This document shows, in pieces, positions 20,773-29,845 of a stretch of DNA of 64,000 bases. The DNA comes from Gammaproteobacteria bacterium. GTDB lineage: Bacteria; Pseudomonadota; Gammaproteobacteria; Enterobacterales; Alteromonadaceae. Each line of letters starts with the position of its first letter. Positions within the stretch are counted from its first letter, which is position 1. The translations under genes were made by a program, and so were the position numbers. The notes under the pieces are model-generated. The model was not told where the DNA came from, searched no databases, and saw nothing but the letters and a program-made list of their open reading frames with translations. The stretch covers positions 62,001 to 126,000 of the forward strand of contig JAHKAA010000007.1 of assembly GCA_018825965.1 (NCBI GenBank). Direction: 5' to 3'.

Positions 20773-22893
20773 ATGGTCTTTGCAGAGTTAAAACATACTG
20801 TGAGCGATACGAATTATTTTCCCCGCGAATTAAGCTGGCTGGCTTTTAATGGCCGTGTGCTGCAGGAAGCTGCAGATGAACGCAACCCACTGATTGAACG
20901 GTTGCGTTTTTTAGGTATTTATTCCAACAACATGGATGAGTTTTTCCGGGTTAGGGTGGCTGATGTTAAACGCCGTATTTTACTGAAAAAATACCATGCC
21001 AATGAGCAGGAAGACGCCGAACAGTTGCTGCACGATATTCAACATATAGTGATGACGCTGGGCGAACGTTTTAATAAAATTTATGACGACTTACTGCAAG
21101 CCCTGCGCAAATACAACATTGAGCTGATTGACAACTACAAACTGACCGACGCTCAGGCTCAATGGGTTCGTAGCTTCTACCGCAGCGAAGTACAGCGTCA
21201 TATTTCTCCTATTATTTTGTCCGCTGAAGAAGTCAAACTGGCTAAACATTTAGAAGACAATGCCACTTACCTGATGGTGGAAATGACGGGCTCCAATAAA
21301 GCGGAGTACGCCATAGTACAGGTGCCAACAGACGTGATGTCACGTTTTGTTGAGTTGCCGCTTCATCTGAATAAAAGTAAAAAAAGAGGCCGCTACCGCA
21401 GGCAAATCATTTTGCTTGATGACATCATCATGCACTGCCTGAAAGACTTATTTGATGGCTTTTTTGATTTTTGTGAAATTCAGGCATTTTCACTGAAACT
21501 GACCCGGGACGCCGAATACAATATCAGCGATACGCTAGACCAGTCGTTGATCGATAAAATGTCCAAAGGCATTAAACAGCGGCTGAAATCCGAGCCAGTG
21601 CGTATGGTTTACGATGCAAACATGCCTGAACATATGCTAAAAATGCTGAAAAAATTGTTGGGCTACAGCTCCTATGACTCTTTAATACCAGGTGGTAAGT
21701 ACCGTAATTTTAAAGATTTTATTGGTTTTCCAAATATAGGCCACCCCTCTTTGGAATTCCCGGCTATGCCAGTGCTGAAAAGCCCGGAGTTTGAACGCCA
21801 TACCACAAGTTTTGATGCGATTCGTACTTCGGATATTTTGTTGTACTACCCTTACCACAGCTTCAGTTATTTCACTGAATGGGTACGTCAGGCGTCTTTT
21901 GATCCAAAAGTCAGCAGTATCAAAATGACGATGTACCGTGTCGCTAAAAACTCACGAGTCATTAACTCTCTGCTTGATGCGGTGCGTAATGGCAAAAAAG
22001 TGACTGTAGTAGTGGAATTAAAAGCCCGTTTTGATGAAGAAAACAATATCAATTGGGCACGCCGCATGACAGAAGCCGGCATTGAAGTGATCTTTGGCCT
22101 GCAAACCTTAAAAATTCACTCTAAGCTCTGTTTAATCAGTCGGCAGGAGAAAGGCAAAACTGTAAAATTTGCCCATATAGGCACTGGCAATTTTAACGAA
22201 AAAACCGCCCGAATTTATACCGACATGAGTTTGTTCACCTGCCACAGTGAAATTTGTGACGAAGTGGATCAGGTGTTTGAATTTATTCAATACAGTTACA
22301 AGGCATTTCAGTTTAATCACTTGATGGTGTCTCCAACCTGGAGCCGGCCTAAGCTTTGCGCCTTAATAGAACGGGAAACCAGTTTTGCCACATCAGGCAG
22401 AAAAGCCGAAATCACATTAAAAATCAATAACCTGGTTGATAAGCAAATTGTTGATTTACTCTATAAAGCCAGTATGGCCGGTGTAAAAATCCGTATTATA
22501 GTGCGGGGGATGTGCTCACTTATTCCTGGTGTTAAAGGCATGAGCGACAATATTCATGTGATTAGTGTGCTGGACAGATACCTTGAACACGCCCGGATTT
22601 ATGTGTTTAACAATGGCGGTGATACAGATCTGTATATCTCGTCGGCTGACTGGATGACCCGTAATCTGGATCAACGTGTCGAAGTGGGTGTGCCTATTTA
22701 TGATGCAGCCATTAAACAGCAAATTATGACGACCCTGGATATTCAGTGGCATGACAATGTCAAAGCGCGCATGATCGATAAAGATCAAAGCAACCACTAT
22801 GTAAAAAGAGGCAATAAGCGTAGCATTCGCTCCCAACAGGAAATCTACGATTATTTTGCTCAGTTGCAGCAATCCACTCAGGCCAGCTTATGA
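20773..22893 (+). CDS. ppk1: Polyphosphate kinase 1
   Basis: Reversible synthesis of polyphosphate from ATP, at the inner membrane. The 706-residue protein has the PPK1 domain order: N-terminal helical domain (FPRELSWLAFNGRVLQEA), middle domain, and two PLD-like catalytic domains. The histidine that is autophosphorylated in E. coli (H435) corresponds to H449 in LKIHSKLCLI. The second catalytic histidine corresponds to H606 in YLEHARIYVF. AGGAG lies 8 nt before the ATG. The stop overlaps the ppx start by 4 bases, so the two are coupled. Pho boxes stand in front. Confidence 0.97.
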   Translation: MVFAELKHTVSDTNYFPRELSWLAFNGRVLQEAADERNPLIERLRFLGIYSNNMDEFFRVRVADVKRRILLKKYHANEQEDAEQLLHDIQHIVMTLGERFNKIYDDLLQALRKYNIELIDNYKLTDAQAQWVRSFYRSEVQRHISPIILSAEEVKLAKHLEDNATYLMVEMTGSNKAEYAIVQVPTDVMSRFVELPLHLNKSKKRGRYRRQIILLDDIIMHCLKDLFDGFFDFCEIQAFSLKLTRDAEYNISDTLDQSLIDKMSKGIKQRLKSEPVRMVYDANMPEHMLKMLKKLLGYSSYDSLIPGGKYRNFKDFIGFPNIGHPSLEFPAMPVLKSPEFERHTTSFDAIRTSDILLYYPYHSFSYFTEWVRQASFDPKVSSIKMTMYRVAKNSRVINSLLDAVRNGKKVTVVVELKARFDEENNINWARRMTEAGIEVIFGLQTLKIHSKLCLISRQEKGKTVKFAHIGTGNFNEKTARIYTDMSLFTCHSEICDEVDQVFEFIQYSYKAFQFNHLMVSPTWSRPKLCALIERETSFATSGRKAEITLKINNLVDKQIVDLLYKASMAGVKIRIIVRGMCSLIPGVKGMSDNIHVISVLDRYLEHARIYVFNNGGDTDLYISSADWMTRNLDQRVEVGVPIYDAAIKQQIMTTLDIQWHDNVKARMIDKDQSNHYVKRGNKRSIRSQQEIYDYFAQLQQSTQASL

Positions 22894-24467
22894 CCCACTG
22901 GACCAGCACAGACACGACAGAAACACAAAAAGCCGCTTATATGGCGGCCGTTGATTTAGGCTCCAACAGCTTTCATATGGTGATAGCTCGTGTGGTCGAT
23001 GGCGCTTTGCAGCTGTTGCATCGCGAAAAACAAAAAGTACAGCTGGCTGAAGGCCTAACAGAAGATTTATTGTTAACCGAAGAAGCCATGTTGCGTGGTT
23101 TGGCTGTACTGAGTCAGTTTGCCGATACCTTAAAGCCTGTACCCACAGAATCGGTGCGGGTTATTGCGACTTACACTTTAAGGCGTGCAAAAAACAGCGC
23201 TATGTTTTTACGCCGGGCTCAGGCGGTGTTTCCTTTTCCTGTTGAGGTGATTTCAGGTCAGGAAGAAGCACGCTTTATTTATCAGGGTGTGGCGCATTTT
23301 GAGCATTACCAGGGGCGTCGGCTGGTGATGGATATAGGCGGCGGCAGCACTGAATTTGCCATAGGCGAAGGCTTTTTGCCGATCAGACTGGCCAGTCGTA
23401 ACATGGGTTGTGTCAGCTATGCCCAGTTCCATTTTCCCAATGGCCGTATCAGTGCAAAAAAATTCGAACGGGCTATTTTACAGGCTGAGCAGGAACTGGA
23501 ACCTATAGTCTCGGCATACCGGGAAACAGGCTGGCAACAAGCGGTCGGCACTTCAGGTACTATCAAAACCATTCGCGATATGATTACTGGTTTAGGCTGG
23601 CATCCGGCCTGCATTGAGCTTGAACACCTGCTGCAATTAAAAGACTTGCTGATCGCTCAGGAAAACAGTTTGCAGCTGGATTTACCTGGTTTAGCCGATG
23701 ACCGTAAGTTACTGATTTGTTCTGGTTTAGCTATTTTAATTGCCGCTTTTAATATGCTTGGCATTTCGCAGATGTATTATGTCGACGCAGCCCTTCGTGA
23801 AGGGGTACTGTATGAAATGAGCGACCGGCTGCATCACCATGACATTCGTGAACACACCATTCAGAGTCTGATTAAAAGATACAGCATAGATACCAGTCAG
23901 GCTGACAGAGTGCGCGGCACAGCGCTGGAATTATTTGCCCAACTGCGGCACAGCTGGCAACTGACGGATGAGTTGGCTGATTTATTAAGCTGGGCAGCCA
24001 CAGTCTACGAAATAGGCCTGCATATCAATTCGTCCAGCGTACAGCGCCATTCATCCTATATTTTAAAAAATGCCAACTTACCTGGCTTTAACCAGGAACA
24101 ACAGCAGTTAATAGCCACGCTGGTGCGCTCACATCGCCGCAAAATTAAAACTGAAGAGCTGTCGCAGTTTTATCTGTACAGCTCAAGCACTGTGGTGGCT
24201 TTGCTGGTGTTATTGCGTCTGGCCGTATTACTGAATCAAAAACGCCGTAACGACTTTTTGCCCGAACTTAAAGCCCAAGGGAAACCTCAGCAGTTAACGC
24301 TGCTACTCCCTAAAGAATGGCTGGAACAACAAGCTTTATTGGTCGCTGATCTACAACAAGAGCAATTACATCTGAAAAAGATTGCCTTTGTACTCGACTG
24401 TCCGTATTTAACAGAATGCAGTTTGCAAAGTCCGGGGTGTGATTCATCCGGTGCGGATGAAGAGTAA
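22890..24467 (+). CDS. ppx: Exopolyphosphatase
   Basis: Releases phosphate from the ends of polyphosphate; may also act on pppGpp as related enzymes do. The 525-residue protein begins with the actin-like ATPase fold (AAVDLGSNSFHMVIARVVDG near residue 15), has the phosphate-binding loop VMDIGGGSTEFAIG, and a C-terminal HD-like helical domain. Length matches E. coli Ppx (513), favouring Ppx over the close homologue GppA, and adjacency to ppk supports this. Translation is coupled to ppk through an ATGA overlap. Confidence 0.95.
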   Translation: MTHWTSTDTTETQKAAYMAAVDLGSNSFHMVIARVVDGALQLLHREKQKVQLAEGLTEDLLLTEEAMLRGLAVLSQFADTLKPVPTESVRVIATYTLRRAKNSAMFLRRAQAVFPFPVEVISGQEEARFIYQGVAHFEHYQGRRLVMDIGGGSTEFAIGEGFLPIRLASRNMGCVSYAQFHFPNGRISAKKFERAILQAEQELEPIVSAYRETGWQQAVGTSGTIKTIRDMITGLGWHPACIELEHLLQLKDLLIAQENSLQLDLPGLADDRKLLICSGLAILIAAFNMLGISQMYYVDAALREGVLYEMSDRLHHHDIREHTIQSLIKRYSIDTSQADRVRGTALELFAQLRHSWQLTDELADLLSWAATVYEIGLHINSSSVQRHSSYILKNANLPGFNQEQQQLIATLVRSHRRKIKTEELSQFYLYSSSTVVALLVLLRLAVLLNQKRRNDFLPELKAQGKPQQLTLLLPKEWLEQQALLVADLQQEQLHLKKIAFVLDCPYLTECSLQSPGCDSSGADEE

Positions 24468-24512
24468 GTATTTAATACCCCGGGGCCCGGAGACAGAAAG
24501 GAAGAGTTACAG

Positions 24513-25607
24513 ATGCCACAGATTTTTAGTAACGACGCCATCAGCAGAGCCTTACTGCTAGTTATCCTGGGTGCAGGAGTATTCTTTTTTATAGGTTTTC
24601 TGGTTCCTGTACTGGCTGCTCTCATTATCTGCTTTGCCAGCTGGCCTTTGTATCGCCACTTGCTGAACTATTGCCGCACTAACTCCACTTTAGCCGCCAC
24701 TGTGGCCATTGTTGCCATAGTTTTAGGTCTGGTGATCCCTTTGGCTATGGTGTTTAGCTATGCGATGGACGAAATACGGGCCTGGATTGAGTGGCTGAAA
24801 CACGCCAATGAACATGGCGCCGCTGTACCGGATTGGCTCAGAGCATTGCCAGGCGTAGGTGAAACTCTGGCGACCTACTGGCAAACTTATTTAGCCGAAC
24901 CTCACCAATTGGGACAAGTAGTCAGTTTAGTCAGTGGCGAACAAATCAGTGGCATCTCCAAGTGGGTATTAAATTTTGGCTGGACCACAGCCGGATTAAT
25001 GCTGACTTTATTATTTATGCTGATCACTTTGTTTTTTTTGTATAAAGACGGTGAGCGCATCGCCTGGCAACTGGATACTGTAGGTGAGCGTATTTTGCCA
25101 GATCGCTGGAACCGCTTTTCCCGCGTTGTGCCTGCGACTGTCAGCTCAACCGTTATAGGCATGACCATTATCGCTATTGGCGAAGGGGTTGTGTTAGGGG
25201 TCGCTTATTGGATAGCCGGAGTGCCCTCCCCTGTTGCTTTTGGCGTGCTGACCGGCTTTATGGCGCTTATTCCTGGTGGCGCACCTTTATCTTTTACTCT
25301 GATTTCGATTTATCTGGTCGGCACAGGTGATTTAACAGCTGGTGTGGGTTTGTTTTTGTGGGGCAGTATCGAACTTTTTATTGTTGATAAAACCATCAGA
25401 CCCACGCTAGTGGGCGGGCCAGTCAAGCTGCCTTTTTTACCAACCTTTTTTGGTTTAATAGGTGGAGTACAAACTATGGGCATGGTGGGTTTATTTGTTG
25501 GCCCAGTGCTGATGGCGCTTCTGGTTGCCATCTGGCGGGAATGGCTCAGAGCGCCACAACACGAAGCATACCCGCTGACAGAGCAGGTTAAAACCAAGCA
25601 AAGCTGA
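24513..25607 (+). CDS. AI-2E family (PerM/YdiK-like) transporter
   Basis: A 364-residue polytopic inner-membrane protein of the AI-2E transporter superfamily. There are about eight hydrophobic segments, an amphipathic middle (residues 85-150), and the family's conserved C-terminal GVLTGFMALIPGGAPLSF and WGSIELFIVDKTIRPTLVGG. The substrate is not predictable: members include autoinducer-2 exporters and Na+/H+ antiporters. It starts 45 nt after ppx with AAGGAAGAG upstream and may be read from the ppk-ppx transcript. A terminator follows at 25659. Confidence 0.85.
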   Translation: MPQIFSNDAISRALLLVILGAGVFFFIGFLVPVLAALIICFASWPLYRHLLNYCRTNSTLAATVAIVAIVLGLVIPLAMVFSYAMDEIRAWIEWLKHANEHGAAVPDWLRALPGVGETLATYWQTYLAEPHQLGQVVSLVSGEQISGISKWVLNFGWTTAGLMLTLLFMLITLFFLYKDGERIAWQLDTVGERILPDRWNRFSRVVPATVSSTVIGMTIIAIGEGVVLGVAYWIAGVPSPVAFGVLTGFMALIPGGAPLSFTLISIYLVGTGDLTAGVGLFLWGSIELFIVDKTIRPTLVGGPVKLPFLPTFFGLIGGVQTMGMVGLFVGPVLMALLVAIWREWLRAPQHEAYPLTEQVKTKQS

Positions 25608-25658
25608 TCACTAAATAGTGCGCTTTTAATGAGGCATCAGATCATTTCCCGATTGAAC

Positions 25659-25679
25659 CCGGGCTTAGCCCGGCTTTTT
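25659..25679 (+). terminator. Terminator after the AI-2E family gene
   Basis: CCGGGC (25659-25664) pairs with GCCCGG (25668-25673) around a 3-nt loop and runs into CTTTTT. Confidence 0.8.
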
Positions 25680-25742
25680 GTTCGACATAGCAGCGGTGCG
25701 ACTTTAAACTGCGTGCGAATTTAATCATCTGTATGGATCCAT

Positions 25743-26543
25743 ATGACGACTCTGGAAATTATTGTTCTGGCTTTACTGCAAGGCTTTACCGAATTTTTAC
25801 CTATTTCAAGTTCAGCTCATCTGATTTTACCTTCACAGTTACTCGGCTGGAGTGATCAGGGGCTGGCGTTTGATGTGGCAGTGCACTTAGGCACACTGGC
25901 TGCTGTACTGCATTATTTTCGTCGTGATCTAGGTCTTATCAGCGTTAGTTGGTTTGGCAGCCTTAAAGGGCAACACGACCAACACAGCCGTATGGGCTGG
26001 CTGATTATTCTGGCCACTCTACCTGCAGCTTTGTTTGGTTTGCTGATCAAAGACTTTATTGAAGTCTATGCCCGCTCTTCTTTAGTCATCGCAAGCACCA
26101 CCATCATTTTTGGTTTGCTGTTGTGGTACGCCGATGCAAAAGCCAAACAAATCAAAGAAACAGAGCAGTTGACGGTAAAAGATGTGATTATTATTGGGTT
26201 GGCTCAGGCGATAGCCCTGATCCCCGGAACCTCACGTTCAGGTATTACCATGACAGCAGGTCTGCTGCTGGGATTAACCCGACAAGCGGCAGCACGTTTC
26301 TCCTTTTTGATTTCTATCCCAATTATTCTGCTGGCTGGAGGTTATCAAGCACTGAAATTACTGAAAAGCGAACAGGCAGTTGACTGGACGGCTTTAGGTT
26401 TAGGCACAGTGCTGAGCTTTATCTCGGCTTACGTCTGCATTCATTTTTTCCTTAAAGTGATAGAAAAAATGGGCATGATGCCTTTTGTGATTTACCGTTT
26501 AGCTTTAGGTCTATTCCTGCTGGCTTTTGTGTTTTATTTCTGA
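25743..26543 (+). CDS. uppP: Undecaprenyl-diphosphatase UppP (BacA)
   Basis: Dephosphorylates undecaprenyl pyrophosphate so the lipid carrier for peptidoglycan can be reused; overexpression gives bacitracin resistance in E. coli. The 266-residue membrane protein has both signature blocks: [19 protein letters not shown] at the N-terminus and [19 protein letters not shown] in the middle. About eight membrane helices. It is a single gene between two terminators. The ribosome site is weak (GGA 7 nt before ATG). Confidence 0.96.
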   Translation: MTTLEIIVLALLQGFTEFLPISSSAHLILPSQLLGWSDQGLAFDVAVHLGTLAAVLHYFRRDLGLISVSWFGSLKGQHDQHSRMGWLIILATLPAALFGLLIKDFIEVYARSSLVIASTTIIFGLLLWYADAKAKQIKETEQLTVKDVIIIGLAQAIALIPGTSRSGITMTAGLLLGLTRQAAARFSFLISIPIILLAGGYQALKLLKSEQAVDWTALGLGTVLSFISAYVCIHFFLKVIEKMGMMPFVIYRLALGLFLLAFVFYF

Positions 26544-26562
26544 GCCCCGATGCCCCTTTCCG

Positions 26563-26591
26563 GCAAAGTGTCGCAAGGCACTTTGCTTTTT
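26563..26591 (+). terminator. Terminator after uppP
   Basis: GCAAAGTG (26563-26570) pairs with CACTTTGC (26579-26586), then TTTTT. Confidence 0.8.
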
Positions 26592-26636
26592 AAGCTCCAG
26601 CCAGTATGGTAGTGACTTCACCCAGAAGGAACTATC

Positions 26637-27947
26637 ATGTTGCGAACTGTTTTTTGTGTTCTGCTGGCCAGCACTTTTTCAGCTCAGGCCAGCACAGATT
26701 TAAAACCCCGTACCGAAACGGCTATTGAAAAAATCCAGCCAGAAATGCTGCAATGGCGCCGTCATTTCCATCAATACCCTGAGTTGTCGAACCGCGAAGT
26801 CAATACAGCGAAAAAAGTAGCAGCCCATCTAAAATCTCTTGGTTTAGAAGTACAAACCGGCATAGCTCATCATGGCGTTTTGGGCGTATTAAAAGGTGCT
26901 AAACCTGGCCCGACAGTGGCTTTGCGTGCTGATATGGATGCGCTGCCTGTGACGGAGCAAGTAGATTTACCTTTTGCCTCTAAAGTACGCAGCACTTTTA
27001 ATGGTCAGGACGTAGGGGTAATGCATGCCTGTGGTCACGATGCTCATACGGCTATGCTGATGGCGACAGCCTCAGTGCTGACAGAACTTAAAGCTGAACT
27101 GGCTGGTACTATTCTGTTTGTGTTTCAGCCCGCCGAAGAAGGCCCTCCTGCAGGTGAAGAAGGGGGCGCTAAGTTGATGCTCAAAGAAGGTGTCTTTGCC
27201 ACATACAAACCTGATGCCATTTTTGGTCTGCATGTCTGGCCTGGTCCTGCCGGCCAGTTACAGGTGAAAAGTGAAGGCATAATGGCGGCAGCGGACAGTT
27301 TTAATATTACGGTCAAAGGCAAGCAGGTGCATGGCTCAAGCCCCTGGCGTGGCGTGGATCCTATAGCTGTGACAGGCCAGTTGATCACTGCTCTGCATCA
27401 GATTCCGGCCCGCCAATTGGATGTCACCCAGGCCCCTGCCGTCTTGTCTGTAGGTCAGGTGCATGGAGGTGTGCGCTGGAACATTATTCCGGATGATGTA
27501 AAACTCGAAGGCACTATCCGCACTTTTGATCCACAAATGCGCGAACAGCTACTGCAAAAAATGCAGCACACTTCAGAACATATAGCAGCTGCCAGTGGTG
27601 CCACAGCTGAGTTTCATAACCATAGTTTTGCAGCTGTGACCTGGAATGATGCCACTTTGACTGAGTGGGCTATGCCAAGCTTAAGCTGGGCTGCAGGTGC
27701 GGCCGGGGTTGCGCCAATTAAACCTATTACTGCTTCGGAAGACTTTTCGTTTTTCCAGCAAGAAGTACCAGGGATGTTTTTCTTTTTAGGCATAGCCCCG
27801 GAAAATACGCCTGTAGAACAAACAGCACCTAACCATTCGCCACTGTTTCAGGTGAATGAACAGGCACTGGAAAATGGGGTTAGGGCTTTAACAGCTCTGG
27901 CGCTGGACTATCTGGCTAACCCGGCAAAAACAGATAAGAAAGACTAA
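26637..27947 (+). CDS. Exported M20 family metallo-amidohydrolase
   Basis: A 436-residue M20D amidohydrolase/carboxypeptidase (hippurate hydrolase, AbgA and IAA-amino acid hydrolase relatives) that cleaves N-acyl amino acids or similar amides using divalent metals. Metal-binding motifs are visible: ALRADMDALPV, MHACGHDAHTAML, FQPAEEG and the late histidine in TAPNHSPLF. A dimerisation lid domain is inserted in the middle (about residues 215-325). Unlike most cytoplasmic relatives it has a signal peptide (MLRTVFCVLLASTFSAQAS), so it probably works in the periplasm. It converges with and overlaps the yeiH-like gene by 32 bp. Confidence 0.88.
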   Translation: MLRTVFCVLLASTFSAQASTDLKPRTETAIEKIQPEMLQWRRHFHQYPELSNREVNTAKKVAAHLKSLGLEVQTGIAHHGVLGVLKGAKPGPTVALRADMDALPVTEQVDLPFASKVRSTFNGQDVGVMHACGHDAHTAMLMATASVLTELKAELAGTILFVFQPAEEGPPAGEEGGAKLMLKEGVFATYKPDAIFGLHVWPGPAGQLQVKSEGIMAAADSFNITVKGKQVHGSSPWRGVDPIAVTGQLITALHQIPARQLDVTQAPAVLSVGQVHGGVRWNIIPDDVKLEGTIRTFDPQMREQLLQKMQHTSEHIAAASGATAEFHNHSFAAVTWNDATLTEWAMPSLSWAAGAAGVAPIKPITASEDFSFFQQEVPGMFFFLGIAPENTPVEQTAPNHSPLFQVNEQALENGVRALTALALDYLANPAKTDKKD

Positions 27948-28875
27948 AAAGCAAGCACATCACCACAGCGGCAAAAGCAAAAACTTTGCCGCTGCATTGT
28001 TTTAGATCCTGCCAACAGGTGAAAAGCCCGGTCACCAGCATGGCGAAAATCAGACAACTTTGCGACAACAGCACAGCCCCCTGACTGAACCAGACAGGTA
28101 CAGAAAAGCCCATGTTCAACAACAGCACAGCCACAAAAGCCAACACAAACCAGGGGAAGACAAAACCTTCTTTGTTTTTACTGTGAAAACTGAGCAGCAG
28201 CAAAAAAGGTACCAGTAAACAAACCCTGAATAACTTGGCGATCACAGCCTGTGGCGCAGCCTGCCCTAACTGACTGCCTGCTGCCACAGCCTGCGAGACT
28301 TCAGGTGCTGTGCTGCCAATCAGCCAGGCCAGTTGTGCTTGTGGCAACCAGCCAGTTTGCATCAGCACCGCATAGGCCAACAACGACAGCAAGCCCATCA
28401 ACAGCACCATAGCCAGACTTTGAGTTAAAGTCGCCTGCCCGCTTTGCCGTACAGACCAGCTGGCAAAAATAGCTGAAGTACCACAAAAACTTAAGCCACA
28501 GCTAATTAAAAGCACCAGCTCTTTGGGTAGTTTAAATAGGTTGACCCCAAGCCAGAGCGCAGCGCTCAGCACCAACAGAACTAAAACAACCAGCTGCACT
28601 AAAGCCAGCGGACTGGTGTGCAGTACCAGTTGTGGTTCAACACTAAAGGCAAACAGAACTATACCCAAACGTAAAGCCTTTTGTTGCCAACAGCCGATCG
28701 CATCCAGCCTGGACGCCAGTAACTGACGGGGCAAAATGGAAAACAGTGGCAACACAAAAGCAGCCACTAAGCCCAGCAACAAGGCGACAAAAACCGGACT
28801 GATCAGCTGTTCCAACACAGGAAAAACCAGATAACATAAATGCAGTAACACGCTAAGCAGCAATAAGACCAGCAT
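27916..28875 (-). CDS. YeiH/UPF0324 family membrane protein (putative sulfate exporter family)
   Basis: A 319-residue protein with about ten hydrophobic helices and the family's central motif SCGLSFCGTSAIFA, followed by a half containing SLLAYAVLMQTGW and GSTAPEVSQAVAAG. UPF0324 proteins such as E. coli YeiH are called putative sulfate exporters, without firm biochemical proof. It diverges from a LysR gene resembling yeiE, the same pair as in E. coli, which supports the assignment. The 3' end overlaps the M20 gene. Confidence 0.8.
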   Translation of the reverse strand: MLVLLLLSVLLHLCYLVFPVLEQLISPVFVALLLGLVAAFVLPLFSILPRQLLASRLDAIGCWQQKALRLGIVLFAFSVEPQLVLHTSPLALVQLVVLVLLVLSAALWLGVNLFKLPKELVLLISCGLSFCGTSAIFASWSVRQSGQATLTQSLAMVLLMGLLSLLAYAVLMQTGWLPQAQLAWLIGSTAPEVSQAVAAGSQLGQAAPQAVIAKLFRVCLLVPFLLLLSFHSKNKEGFVFPWFVLAFVAVLLLNMGFSVPVWFSQGAVLLSQSCLIFAMLVTGLFTCWQDLKQCSGKVFAFAAVVMCLLFSLSYLFLPG

Positions 28876-28924
28876 AGGAATTCATCTTAGTGAAAGTGAC
28901 AGCCCTATTGTACTTAGCTATAGA

Positions 28925-28950
28925 AATAAGAATAATGGATTAATCTTATT
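28925..28950. promoter_or_regulatory. Probable LysR operator between yeiH-like and yeiE-like genes
   Basis: AATAAGAATAA (28925-28935) and TTAATCTTATT (28940-28950) form an inverted repeat with 10 of 11 matching positions. It lies in the 94-bp divergent intergenic region, as expected for a LysR-type operator. Confidence 0.55.
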
Positions 28951-28969
28951 CATCAGATTAGATAAACAA

Positions 28970-29845
28970 ATGAATTATCCCAGTCCACGCCACTGGTTAT
29001 TATTGGATGCCATTTGCAGGCAGCATAGTTTAACCAAAGCAGCGGAACAACTGGCATTAAGCCAGTCAGCGGCCAGCCAGGCCTTAAAAGAGCTGGAACA
29101 ACGATTAGGCCATCAGTTATTTCTGCGTCAGGGACGGCAGTTAATTCCAACCCAGCACACCCTGGATTTGTTGCCAAAATTACAGCTGTTGCTTGAACTG
29201 CAGCAAGAACTGGTTCACTCAAACCCAGACAAAGGTCAGCTACGGCTGGTCGCCAGTGAAACAGTAGGTTGTTATTTATTACCCGCTTTATTGGCACAAT
29301 TTACGGCCTTGCACCCTCAGATTGATTTTACATTACGGCTTTGCAACAGCAGTGAAGTGCTGCAGCTGATGCATCAGCAGCAAGCACAACTGGGTTTTAT
29401 CGAAGGACCCGTCTTGAGTGCTGAATTTGATATCCAGCATTGGCGACAGGATCTGACAGTACTGATAGGCCACCCTAAGCTGCATCAGAATTTATCAACT
29501 GAACAATTGCTGGCAGAGCGCTGGATAGTGCGGGAACAAGGTTCGGGCACCCGCGCCGTATTGGAACATGAACTGGCACGCTTACATTGGGCACCGAACA
29601 CCCTGCTGGAGCTGGAACGGCCTGAAGCTATAAAGCAGGCGGTAAAACAAGGTTTGGGTATAGGCTGTTTGCCTTTGCTGGCTGTACAGGACGAAATCAA
29701 AGCCGGACAGTTACTGTTGCTGCAAAGTCCTTTGCAGCTGCAACGGCATTTCAGACTGGTTCAACATAAAGATTATCAGCCTGCACTGCTGCAAAAGTTT
29801 CTGCACTTTCTGCAGCAGGCAGTGCCTTCTAACGAGCTTTCGTAG
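28970..29845 (+). CDS. YeiE-like LysR family regulator
   Basis: A 291-residue LysR transcription factor with the N-terminal winged helix (AAEQLALSQSAASQALKELEQRLGHQLFLR, residues 20-50) and a substrate-binding domain of the CysB/YeiE branch (LVASETVGCYLLPALLAQF, WIVREQGSGTRAVLEHEL, GLGIGCLPLLAV). In enterics YeiE is linked to sulfite and iron responses and lies next to yeiH, as here. The effector in this organism is unknown. Its last 17 bases overlap the end of phoR on the other strand. Confidence 0.82.
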   Translation: MNYPSPRHWLLLDAICRQHSLTKAAEQLALSQSAASQALKELEQRLGHQLFLRQGRQLIPTQHTLDLLPKLQLLLELQQELVHSNPDKGQLRLVASETVGCYLLPALLAQFTALHPQIDFTLRLCNSSEVLQLMHQQQAQLGFIEGPVLSAEFDIQHWRQDLTVLIGHPKLHQNLSTEQLLAERWIVREQGSGTRAVLEHELARLHWAPNTLLELERPEAIKQAVKQGLGIGCLPLLAVQDEIKAGQLLLLQSPLQLQRHFRLVQHKDYQPALLQKFLHFLQQAVPSNELS

